A stretch of 6,558 nt of DNA. It comes from Deinococcus sp. Its GTDB lineage: Bacteria > Deinococcota > Deinococci > JACQHA01. The stretch lies in NCBI GenBank assembly GCA_016199255.1, contig JACQHA010000036.1, positions 1 to 6,558 of the forward strand, read 5' to 3'. The translations under genes were made by a program, and so were the position numbers. Shown here in pieces: positions 1 through 6,444 of the stretch; within the stretch, counting starts at the first letter, position 1, and each line of letters starts with the position of its first letter. Under the pieces are notes generated by a model. That model saw only the letters and a list, made by a program, of their open reading frames with translations. It made no database searches and had not been told where the DNA came from.

Positions 1-14
1 CACGGCAGGCCGTG
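1..14 (-). terminator. Candidate terminator hairpin after the hydrolase gene
   Basis: A perfect 6-bp palindromic arm pair (CACGGC and GCCGTG, two bases between) starts three bases past the stop codon of the leftward hydrolase gene. On the minus strand this could form a GC-rich terminator hairpin. Any T-tract would lie beyond the window edge, so the intrinsic terminator cannot be confirmed. Confidence 0.4.
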
Positions 15-17
15 CCC

Positions 18-1058
18 CTATAGCCACTGGTCTAGCCAGTCATAGGCTAATCGCCCACTCCAGCGGTGCTCCCCCTCGAACTCATCCATAGCCAGCCGCT
101 CACTGGCGCCGTACACCCGGTAGATGCGGCGCAGCTGCCGGTACGCCTCCCGGGCGCCGGCAATGGGGAAAATGGCATCTTTGGTACCGCACTCCACCAG
201 CAGCGGCCGGGGGGCGATCAGGCCTACCACGTCGGGCATCTCGGCGTAGTGCAGGATGCCAGGAACGTAGTTGTCCACACAGTGCTCCATAGCCATGATG
301 CAGGTACGGAACAGGTTTAAATAGCCGCTGACCACTGCCACCGCAATACGCTGGTCCAGGGCCGCACTAAACACCGTCACCGTGGCCCCACCCGAAAGCC
401 CCACACAGCCGATGCGCTTGGTAATCGGCTCTGGCCTGGTGGCAATGTAGTCCAGGACGCGCTTCACGTCCCAGACCCGCATGGCCTGCATGCTGCGGCC
501 CAGGAGCAGGGCGTTCAGCGATGCTGGCAAACAGCTACTGGTGAACTCCCAGTCCCCAAAGCGCCGGCCGGGCTCATGCTCCATGCGCTCGCCAAAGCCG
601 CGCTGTTCCGGGGCAAATACCAGGAAGCCATGCCTGGCCAGCTGGTGGGCAAAGTCGTAGTTAGTGCGCTCGATGTGCTTCTGGTGCTCGGGGCGATTGG
701 CCAGGCCCAGCACCGATAAAACTCCCCAGGTGCCGTGGCCGTGCAGCGCCACTACTGCCCGGTAAGGTGGGTCGTGGTGTGGCACCAGCACATAGAGCGG
801 AATCCGCACCCCAGGCTCACTCTGCAGGTAGAGCTTCTCCCGCCGGTAGTCCGGCCCGTCTACAGTCTCCACCAGCTCTGGTTTAAGCGGTACCCGTTCC
901 GCTGGGAATCCGCCTATGAGCTGCACCAGCTTCCGCCGGAGCCTGGAGCGCCAGCGTGCTGCCTCGGCAGCAGTCGTGGCGCTAAACGCCAGCTGCCGAG
1001 GGGTAGACCGGTAAAGCCGATCCAGATAGGCCACGGTAGAGAGGGTCTGGAAGTCCAT
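18..1058 (-). CDS. Alpha/beta hydrolase (acetyl xylan esterase / dienelactone hydrolase-like)
   Basis: A 346-residue serine hydrolase of the alpha/beta-hydrolase superfamily. The oxyanion-region motif HGHG is at 106-109. The nucleophile elbow G-L-S-G-G is at 220-224, with Ser222. The acid is probably Asp294 in the segment CGTKDAIFP, and the catalytic His331 lies in EGEHRW. The triad is therefore complete and in the usual order. The first ~70 residues are mostly charged and helical-looking, with no signal peptide or membrane segment, so the enzyme is probably cytoplasmic. Length and layout resemble acetyl xylan esterase and dienelactone hydrolase relatives; the actual ester substrate is unknown. 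The start at 1058 is chosen because AGGAGGT lies just upstream (1062-1068). A GTG six codons further out would place that ribosome site inside the gene. It is transcribed divergently from the sugar-transport operon, so a role in deacylating a related carbohydrate is possible but only inferred. Confidence 0.9.
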   Translation of the reverse strand: MDFQTLSTVAYLDRLYRSTPRQLAFSATTAAEAARWRSRLRRKLVQLIGGFPAERVPLKPELVETVDGPDYRREKLYLQSEPGVRIPLYVLVPHHDPPYRAVVALHGHGTWGVLSVLGLANRPEHQKHIERTNYDFAHQLARHGFLVFAPEQRGFGERMEHEPGRRFGDWEFTSSCLPASLNALLLGRSMQAMRVWDVKRVLDYIATRPEPITKRIGCVGLSGGATVTVFSAALDQRIAVAVVSGYLNLFRTCIMAMEHCVDNYVPGILHYAEMPDVVGLIAPRPLLVECGTKDAIFPIAGAREAYRQLRRIYRVYGASERLAMDEFEGEHRWSGRLAYDWLDQWL

Positions 1059-1061
1059 GCT

Positions 1062-1068
1062 ACCTCCT
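1062..1068 (-). promoter_or_regulatory. Ribosome binding site that sets the hydrolase start
   Basis: Read on the minus strand this is AGGAGGT, followed by AGC and then the ATG at 1058. The spacing is short but the match to the anti-Shine-Dalgarno sequence is full. It argues against the in-frame GTG at 1076 as the start. Confidence 0.75.
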
Positions 1069-1127
1069 GTGGGCACCTGCTGAAGCCAGTCAACCGACGC
1101 GCCTCCACTGCGCAGCCAGTTAACAGA

Positions 1128-1218
1128 CCTCCGTTGCTAACCTGCACCCAGCTGGCTGCTTCAGCGGGACCACCCGCTATCAGCTTATCGGTGGCGCACC
1201 GCAGGTGCATCCGCTAAC
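1128..1218 (+). repeat. Interspersed repeat copy A (hairpin-bearing)
   Basis: These 91 bases align over their full length with copy B at 6445-6535, with roughly 85% identity by eye and one compensating gap pair. The best-conserved part is 1179-1218, which contains a 5-bp hairpin (GCACC, loop GCA, GGTGC at 1196-1208). It is flanked by ATCGGTGGC on the left and ATCCGCTAAC on the right. Bases 1078-1090 also resemble the inner left arm of the composite at 6329-6535, so A may be a copy that lost its outer left arm. The repeat fills much of the 259-base divergent intergenic region and ends 19 bases before the operon's -35 box. No gene is supported in this gap. Confidence 0.8.
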
Positions 1219-1230
1219 CCATCCGTTAAC
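1207..1230 (+). promoter_or_regulatory. Tandem 12-mer next to the -35 box (possible operator)
   Basis: Two adjacent 12-base units, GCATCCGCTAAC and CCATCCGTTAAC, match at 10 of 12 positions and end seven bases before the -35 hexamer. The first is the conserved 3' flank of repeat A. A tandem site here could bind a regulator of the sugar operon, or it could simply be part of the repeat family. A variant reading GGTAACGGATGG also occurs at 6411-6422. No regulator gene is visible in the window. Confidence 0.3.
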
Positions 1231-1237
1231 CGCGCAC

Positions 1238-1266
1238 TTGACAGCACTGGCCGAGCGACGTAGCAT
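1238..1266 (+). promoter_or_regulatory. Sigma-70-type promoter of the transport operon
   Basis: A perfect -35 hexamer TTGACA (1238-1243) is followed after exactly 17 bases by TAGCAT (1261-1266), a 4-of-6 match to TATAAT. Transcription would start near 1273, giving a leader of about 45 bases before the ATG at 1318. The leader contains a weak hairpin (GCCCA at 1286-1290 with TGGGGGC at 1297-1303) just ahead of the ribosome site. No clear promoter was found for the divergent hydrolase gene. Confidence 0.7.
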
Positions 1267-1306
1267 GAGGACGCTAAATCCCAATGCCCAACCGGATGGG
1301 GGCGCC

Positions 1307-1313
1307 AAGGAGG
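1307..1313 (+). promoter_or_regulatory. Strong ribosome binding site for the substrate-binding protein
   Basis: AAGGAGG sits four bases before the ATG at 1318. It is the strongest ribosome site on the plus strand here, which fits the high expression usual for binding proteins relative to their permeases. Confidence 0.85.
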
Positions 1314-1317
1314 AAAC

Positions 1318-2421
1318 ATGTCACCAAGGCTAACAATATGGACTCTGGTAATCATGGCGGCAGCGCTGTTGATTTTACCGGCAACAGCGCAGGTGGTAGG
1401 GGAGCGCGAGGAAATCGCTGGTGTACGCTTTGAAGACTTCGCCGGACCAAGCCCGGACACGGCTAACTTCCACACGGCGGATGGCCAGCTGACGTTCTTC
1501 TTTGTGACGCACAATGCCGGCCACCCATTCTTCATCCCCATGTTCGTCGCTGCTGAGGCAGCAGCTCGCACGCTGGGAGTGAACGTGATCATCACTGGCC
1601 CGGAGCGCGGCGTTGATGACCCGGACCGGCAGCTGGAGATCCTGCAGCAGGTGATCACCGACCCGCGGCTGGACGGCCTGGTGCTTAGCACCGCCAAGGT
1701 GGGTGCCTACGGCGACATCATCATGCGCGCCTTTGAGCTGGGTGTTCCAGTGGCCACTACCAACAGCGTGGACAGCACCATTCCCTTCCGTGATGAGATC
1801 AGCCACACCGGCCAGTCGGCTGGCGCCGCGGCCATTGGCGGCAGGGCTCTGGTACAGTGCCTGATCGACAAGGGCATTACCAGCGGCGTCATCCTGTTCC
1901 CGAACTCCATCGAGGTGAACAACATTGAGGTCAATAACCGGGTGCGCTTTGGTGCTGCCGCTGCCCAGGAAGCCCTGGACGCTGCTGGCCTGGCTGGCAT
2001 CACCGTCGCCGCTGGCGATGAGGGCATTGGCCTGGCAATCACCGGGGTCCCCGGCCAGCCTCAGATTGACGCCATCACCAACCTGGTGAACTCCACACCG
2101 AACGTGGTGGGGCTCTTTGGGCCTAACGGCGGCATTACACCAGCCAACGGCCATGTGGCACGCAACTTGGGGATCTCCGACAGCACTTGCGTGTACGGCT
2201 ATGACCTGGGCGACGACCAGCTGAACCTGATCGGCGACGGCTCGCTCGACGGCTCCCTGGGCCAGCAGCCGTTCCTGCAGGGCTGGTGGCCAGTCACCAC
2301 GCTGTTCCTACAGATCGACCGCGGTGTCTCTGCGGCCGACCTGGACACCAAGGCACAGCTGGTAACCCAGGCCAACCTGGAGGAGACGCTCCAGAATAAT
2401 GCGACGCGGCGGACCAACTAG
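1318..2421 (+). CDS. Sugar-type ABC transporter substrate-binding protein (RbsB-like)
   Basis: A 367-residue secreted solute receptor of the periplasmic-binding-protein type I fold (Peripla_BP_4, ribose/inositol-type family). Residues 1-24 form a Sec signal peptide with a hydrophobic core and an A-T-A cleavage site. There is no lipobox cysteine, so the protein is not a lipoprotein. The mature protein begins with a ~30-residue variable segment. The fold starts with FFFVTHNAGHPFF (60-72), followed by the E-R-G-V-D-D-P-D-R-Q region (96-105) and D119-G120-L-V-L-S. The hinge-side segment GVPVATTNSVDS is at 142-153. Further fold elements are FGPNGG at 267-272 and VYGYDLGDD at 292-300. Two cysteines (181, 291) could pair outside the membrane. 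It is the first gene of the operon and feeds the permease that follows. Family relatives bind ribose, xylose, inositol and similar solutes, and the ligand cannot be read from sequence alone. The start is fixed by a strong ribosome site. Confidence 0.92.
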   Translation: MSPRLTIWTLVIMAAALLILPATAQVVGEREEIAGVRFEDFAGPSPDTANFHTADGQLTFFFVTHNAGHPFFIPMFVAAEAAARTLGVNVIITGPERGVDDPDRQLEILQQVITDPRLDGLVLSTAKVGAYGDIIMRAFELGVPVATTNSVDSTIPFRDEISHTGQSAGAAAIGGRALVQCLIDKGITSGVILFPNSIEVNNIEVNNRVRFGAAAAQEALDAAGLAGITVAAGDEGIGLAITGVPGQPQIDAITNLVNSTPNVVGLFGPNGGITPANGHVARNLGISDSTCVYGYDLGDDQLNLIGDGSLDGSLGQQPFLQGWWPVTTLFLQIDRGVSAADLDTKAQLVTQANLEETLQNNATRRTN

Positions 2422-2443
2422 GTTCTATAGTGTGACTGTGCCT

Positions 2444-2471
2444 GGGGGCAGATGCGCTCGCATCTGCCCCC
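2444..2471 (+). promoter_or_regulatory. Perfect 12-bp intercistronic hairpin between binding protein and permease
   Basis: Arms 2444-2455 and 2460-2471 are perfect 12-base reverse complements around a GCTC loop, starting 23 bases after the binding-protein stop. No T-run follows, so it is not a standard intrinsic terminator. A stable hairpin here would fit mRNA processing or protection of the upstream message, giving more binding protein than permease, as the malE-malF REP region does in E. coli. The hairpin is followed directly by CCGCTAAC (2470-2477), the same eight bases that end the A and B repeats. It may be a distant member of that family. Confidence 0.7.
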
Positions 2472-2488
2472 GCTAACTAGGGGAACAC

Positions 2489-5224
2489 GTGGAGGAACGC
2501 CAGGTCACTAATCTTCCCACTGTTACTCTAGGCCCCTTGACCCGCCTAGGAACCACAGCCAGGGTAGTACTGCGCCACCGCGAGGTAGGGCTGCTCGTTG
2601 CTTTGCTTCTACTGGGCGCGCTCGGTGCACTGCTGCGCCCAGACTTCTTCTTAGGCACTCAAAACCTGTTTAATACCGCGCGCATCCTGGCCCGGGTGGG
2701 CATCATCGCCGTGGGCATGACCTTCGTCATTGTCAACGGCGACATTGACCTGTCGGTAGGCACGGTAACGTCGCTGCTAGGCGGGGTGTTTGCCGTTCTG
2801 GTAAAGCGCGAAGGCTGGGAGACCTGGTACGCAGTATTGGCCACCCTGGGGCTAGGAGCGTTCATTGGTCTCGTCAACGGCCTGCTGGTCACCAAGCTGC
2901 GCATCCCCTCATTCATCGCTACTTTAGGCACGCTCTACCTGGCGCTAGGTGTCAACCTGGGTCTCACTGGCGCTTACGGTATTGTGAACTTCCCACTGTC
3001 TTCGTTCTACCGGCTGGGGGAAGAAAACCCCACCCTAGGTGGACTCCCCAACCAGGTTCTGATACTTCTGGCCATCACAGCAATTGGTGGGGTGGTGCTC
3101 TGGCGCACCGTGTTCGGCTACCAGGTGTACGCCACTGGCGGCAACCGGCTGGCAGCCCGGCTGACTGGTATCCCTACAGATCGAGTGCGTATTATTCCTT
3201 TTGTAATCACTGGTTTCTGCTGCGCCGTCACCGGGCTACTGGGTGTAGCATTCACCAAGACCTACTCGGTGAGCAGTGGCGCAGGGACCGAGCTGGACGT
3301 GATTGCCGCTGTCATTGTGGGGGGAGCCAGCATCTTTGGTGGACGCGGATCAGTGCTGGGCTCCCTGCTGGGGGGCGCGGTGCTGGGCATCATCGGCAAT
3401 CTCATGGTGATCGGAATCCGGGTCGGGGACCAGCTGGTCCGACTGCCCCAAACCTGGCTGTCGATCTTCACCGGGCTGGTGATCCTGGCTTCAATCCTAT
3501 TCGACATCTGGTTCCGGGAGGAGCAGATCTTAGCGCGCCTCGTCGCCCACCTGCGTGGACATCGCCTACCAGCCAGAGGCGAGGGAGGGGGTGGTGAGGG
3601 CGCCGGCAAGGGCGCGGTGAGCGGGGAACGGCGCGGCGCCAGATCTATTCTTGGCCAACTGGTAAGTGCCAAGGAGTTCAGCGTCTTTGGGGGCCTGCTG
3701 TTCCTCTGGCTCATAGGGGTGGCTCTCCGACCAGAATTGTTTCTGCTCTGGGACAACTTTCTGAACTTCATACGGTCCCTGGCGCAGATCGGCATTATGG
3801 TGGTCGGACTAGCGTACGTCATTATCAACGGCGACCTGGACCTGTCTGCCAGCGCCGTATTCGCCGCCACCTCTGGCCTGTTCGCGGTACTGGTAAAGAT
3901 TCAGGGCTGGGATGCCTGGTCGGCGGCAGCAGTGGCTGTAGGACTGGGGACATTATTCGGAGTAATTAATGGCCTCCTGGTTACCAAGCTGCGGGTTCCG
4001 TCATTCATCGCCACCCTGGGTACGCTTAACCTCTATAGGGGCATAGCAGTAGCCCTGGCTGGTGGTTTCCAGCTTGTCGCACTCCCCCCCTCGTCGTTTT
4101 TCCTCATAGGCCGTGACAATCCGGACCTGGCTAAAGTACCCAACCAGGCGATAATCATGGCAGTGGCAGCGCTCGTCGGCGGCTTCATGCTCTGGCGCTC
4201 CTATTATGGCTACCAGGTGTACGCCACTGGCGGCAACTGGCGGGCGGCGCGGCTGACCGGCATCGATGTAGACTGGGTACGCATCCAGGCGTTTATTCTA
4301 TCGGCCCTGTGTGCCACTCTAGCAGGGCTGATCAATGTAGCCTACCAGCGCTCCTACAGCGTCACTTCTGGCGAAACCCTGGGGCTGGAGGCCATTGCCG
4401 CTGTGGTGATAGGCGCTAGCCTCATTGGTGGGCGTGGGTCGGTGCTGGGCGCGCTCTTAGGCGCCGGGGTACTGGTCGTGATCCGGATGATGGTGCTGAG
4501 CGTGTTCGGCGAGATAGCGGGCGACAGGGTTATTCTCTGGAGCGCAGCGTTCGTAGGAGCAGCGATCCTGCTGGCGGTGCTCATCGACATCTGGTTACGG
4601 GAGGAGCAGCTCATCTCTCGCCTCGTCTCTCGCTTCCTCCCCCACCGGGCACATTCCCAGGAACTGCCGCCACCCTCGCCACCCCGCTGGGCCCAGGTTC
4701 TGATGCCAACAAACAAGACTATCATTGCCCTAGAGCGTCCCCACCGCAGCTACCGCTGGCCGCTGGCAGCTGTGGTAGTGGTAGCACTGGGGGCGATAGC
4801 AGGACGGGAGATCTTGCGGCAGCACCCAGTGGTGGTCACTGAGTCCAAGACCTACAACCTGATCTGGACCAAAGGCGACGCCGCACTGACGTTGCTCCCT
4901 AACGCTGACGTCTTAGCCGCTACAGACCTGAAAAACGTCGACCCAAGCCAGAACTACGTGTTCCGCGTCGACATCAGGCTAAACCCTGGTGAGTTCCTCT
5001 TAGCACTCTACTCCCGGGAGCCGACCCCGTCATCATTTATCACCGACTTCATTGTGCGCACTGACGCCCGCAGTTACCGCCGCAGTGTTGACCCAGATGG
5101 ATCGCCCCGCTACCGCGGCTACATGGTAGTGTCCTCCCGGATGGTACCTGCCGACAAGGCCATAGAGTTCGTTTACGGCGACGACACCCATATTCTCGCC
5201 AGGAAGCGGCTGACATTGCCATGA
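2489..5224 (+). CDS. Tandem-fused sugar ABC permease with extra C-terminal anchor and outer domain
   Basis: A 911-residue membrane protein made of two complete RbsC-like permease halves (BPD_transp_2 family; a single permease is about 320-340 residues). Half 1 (~33-359) has GDIDLSVGTV at 84-93, the ATPase-coupling segment ATGGNRLAARLTGI at 215-228 and GRGSVLGSLLGG at 285-296. Half 2 (~395-720) repeats these as GDLDLSASAV (448-457), ATGGNWRAARLTGI (579-592) and GRGSVLGALLG (648-658). Each half shows about ten hydrophobic segments and ends in a DIW-x-REEQ tail (339-345; 700-706). A Gly-rich charged linker (~360-388) joins them. After half 2 come a proline-rich stretch, a basic segment, one more membrane helix (~757-772) and a ~135-residue polar domain I do not recognise, predicted outside by the positive-inside rule. 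Translation starts at GTG 2489 after AGGGG (2479-2483). The likely role is a single-chain stand-in for the usual RbsC homodimer. No ATPase gene is in the window. Confidence 0.9.
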   Translation: MEERQVTNLPTVTLGPLTRLGTTARVVLRHREVGLLVALLLLGALGALLRPDFFLGTQNLFNTARILARVGIIAVGMTFVIVNGDIDLSVGTVTSLLGGVFAVLVKREGWETWYAVLATLGLGAFIGLVNGLLVTKLRIPSFIATLGTLYLALGVNLGLTGAYGIVNFPLSSFYRLGEENPTLGGLPNQVLILLAITAIGGVVLWRTVFGYQVYATGGNRLAARLTGIPTDRVRIIPFVITGFCCAVTGLLGVAFTKTYSVSSGAGTELDVIAAVIVGGASIFGGRGSVLGSLLGGAVLGIIGNLMVIGIRVGDQLVRLPQTWLSIFTGLVILASILFDIWFREEQILARLVAHLRGHRLPARGEGGGGEGAGKGAVSGERRGARSILGQLVSAKEFSVFGGLLFLWLIGVALRPELFLLWDNFLNFIRSLAQIGIMVVGLAYVIINGDLDLSASAVFAATSGLFAVLVKIQGWDAWSAAAVAVGLGTLFGVINGLLVTKLRVPSFIATLGTLNLYRGIAVALAGGFQLVALPPSSFFLIGRDNPDLAKVPNQAIIMAVAALVGGFMLWRSYYGYQVYATGGNWRAARLTGIDVDWVRIQAFILSALCATLAGLINVAYQRSYSVTSGETLGLEAIAAVVIGASLIGGRGSVLGALLGAGVLVVIRMMVLSVFGEIAGDRVILWSAAFVGAAILLAVLIDIWLREEQLISRLVSRFLPHRAHSQELPPPSPPRWAQVLMPTNKTIIALERPHRSYRWPLAAVVVVALGAIAGREILRQHPVVVTESKTYNLIWTKGDAALTLLPNADVLAATDLKNVDPSQNYVFRVDIRLNPGEFLLALYSREPTPSSFITDFIVRTDARSYRRSVDPDGSPRYRGYMVVSSRMVPADKAIEFVYGDDTHILARKRLTLP

Positions 5225-6333
5225 CCCAGACCATTCGCTTCGGAATCGTAGGGTGCGGGTCCATAGTTACTCGCGCTCACCTGCCAGCCTTACAGCGCAT
5301 CGCCGGCGCCAAGGTGACGGCGGTATGTGATATTAACAAAGAACGCGCTGAAGCAGCGGCACAGCAGTGCGGCGCCAAGGCCTACACTGACTTCGAGGCT
5401 GTAGCCTCCCACCCTGAGGTCGACGCGGTGCTCATCGCCACCCCCAACGCCTACCACCGCGACCCAGTGCTGGCCGCCGCTAGAGCGCGCAAGGCGGTGC
5501 TCTGCGAAAAGCCCATTGCCACCAACTTAGCCGATGCCAAAGAGATGGTAGCCGCCTGTGAGCGTGCTAGAGTACCGCTCCAGATTGGCTTCCACCAGCG
5601 CTTCAACCCTCCAGTGCAGCTGGCCAGGCGGCTTCTGCAGCTAGGGGTTCTAGGCGAGGTCAAAGCCTTCCGGGGAGTGATGTCTGAGCCGTACCACGTG
5701 TACCCGGCGGTTACCAACTACCGCTACGACCTCAAGGTATCCGGGGGCAACATCGTCATAGACCTGGCCATACACGGCATCGATGTCTTGCGCCACCTCC
5801 TAGGCGACGTGCGCGCCCTGTGCGCCACTGTGCGCCATTCAGCGGTTCCAGCCAAGGTCGATGACAACGCCTGCCTGCTCATGGACCTGGCCTCCAGCGC
5901 TACTGGCAGCATGTCGGCGGACCGCTTCTCTCCCGGCGGCGCCAGCGCCTTTGATCTTTACGGCACCAAAGGCACCCTGTACCTGAGCACCCACACCTAT
6001 AACCCCTTCCAGAGCGCTCCAATAGCAGTGCTCACCACCCTGCCTTTTGAACAGTGGCCCCAGGAACTGCAGGAGCACTTCTACTCCCAGGCCTGGTGGC
6101 TCACCCCCCGGGACACCTGGGTCACGGCCCACCCGGTCCGGCAGGACCCTTATCAGCAGCAGCTCCAGGCGTTTTGCAAGAGCATCACCCACGGGGAGCC
6201 GGTACAGGTCACTGGCGAAGACGGCATCAGGGCGCTGGAGATCGTGCTGGCGGCGTATAAATCGGCCAAGGAGCAGGCCTGGGTCAAGCTACCTCTTACT
6301 GAAGACGTAGTGGAGCCGCCGAAGTTCAGTTAG
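5221..6333 (+). CDS. Gfo/Idh/MocA-family NAD(P)-dependent oxidoreductase
   Basis: A 370-residue cytoplasmic dehydrogenase of the Gfo/Idh/MocA family, which oxidises or reduces sugars, inositols and their derivatives. The N-terminal Rossmann fold shows FGIVGCGSI (7-15), with Asp37 at the end of the second strand, which favours NAD over NADP. The family lysine motif E-K-P is at 96-98. The substrate-domain signature GGNIVIDLAIHGID (175-188) carries the expected Asp181 and His185. Length is typical and both domains are complete. Its ATG overlaps the permease stop (ATGA at 5221-5224) and no good independent ribosome site is seen, so translation is probably coupled to the permease. Co-transcription with sugar-uptake genes suggests it acts on the imported solute or a close product. 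Inositol-type dehydrogenation is one possibility, but the substrate is not readable. The stop codon lies inside repeat arm C. Confidence 0.93.
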   Translation: MTQTIRFGIVGCGSIVTRAHLPALQRIAGAKVTAVCDINKERAEAAAQQCGAKAYTDFEAVASHPEVDAVLIATPNAYHRDPVLAAARARKAVLCEKPIATNLADAKEMVAACERARVPLQIGFHQRFNPPVQLARRLLQLGVLGEVKAFRGVMSEPYHVYPAVTNYRYDLKVSGGNIVIDLAIHGIDVLRHLLGDVRALCATVRHSAVPAKVDDNACLLMDLASSATGSMSADRFSPGGASAFDLYGTKGTLYLSTHTYNPFQSAPIAVLTTLPFEQWPQELQEHFYSQAWWLTPRDTWVTAHPVRQDPYQQQLQAFCKSITHGEPVQVTGEDGIRALEIVLAAYKSAKEQAWVKLPLTEDVVEPPKFS

Positions 6334-6368
6334 CGGATGCCGCTCCGCGGCGCCACCGATCAGCTGAT
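6329..6368 (-). repeat. Repeat arm C (inverted relative to A and B)
   Basis: Forty bases whose reverse complement matches copy B (6496-6535) at 35 of 40 positions. Its own hairpin has arms GCCGC and GCGGC around TCC (6339-6351). It opens with GTTAGCGG, the complement of the CCGCTAAC that closes A and B. The arm begins two bases before the oxidoreductase stop codon and supplies that TAG. Its position just after the operon means the hairpin may also limit transcription or 3'-end decay, although no T-run follows. Confidence 0.8.
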
Positions 6369-6444
6369 CCCCCGTCGCCTGAGCAGCCAGCGGCCCAGTC
6401 AGAAGCCTCTCGGTAACGGATGGCTTGCCTGGGCCAGCACCTGT

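Noticed and set aside
735..1217. 160-codon plus-strand reading frame
   Set aside because: It lies mostly antisense to the well-supported hydrolase gene, has no ribosome site, and ends inside repeat A.
1128..1230. CRISPR array
   Set aside because: There are too few copies, no regular spacers, and no cas genes.
1375..2154. 259-codon minus-strand frame antisense to the binding protein
   Set aside because: No recognisable domain or ribosome site; it is typical of a GC-rich antisense shadow.
2489..5224. Permease as two genes merged by a sequencing error
   Set aside because: The frame is open through the linker, no good start with a ribosome site is found for a separate second half, and the linker composition looks like a natural tether. 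It remains worth confirming by resequencing.
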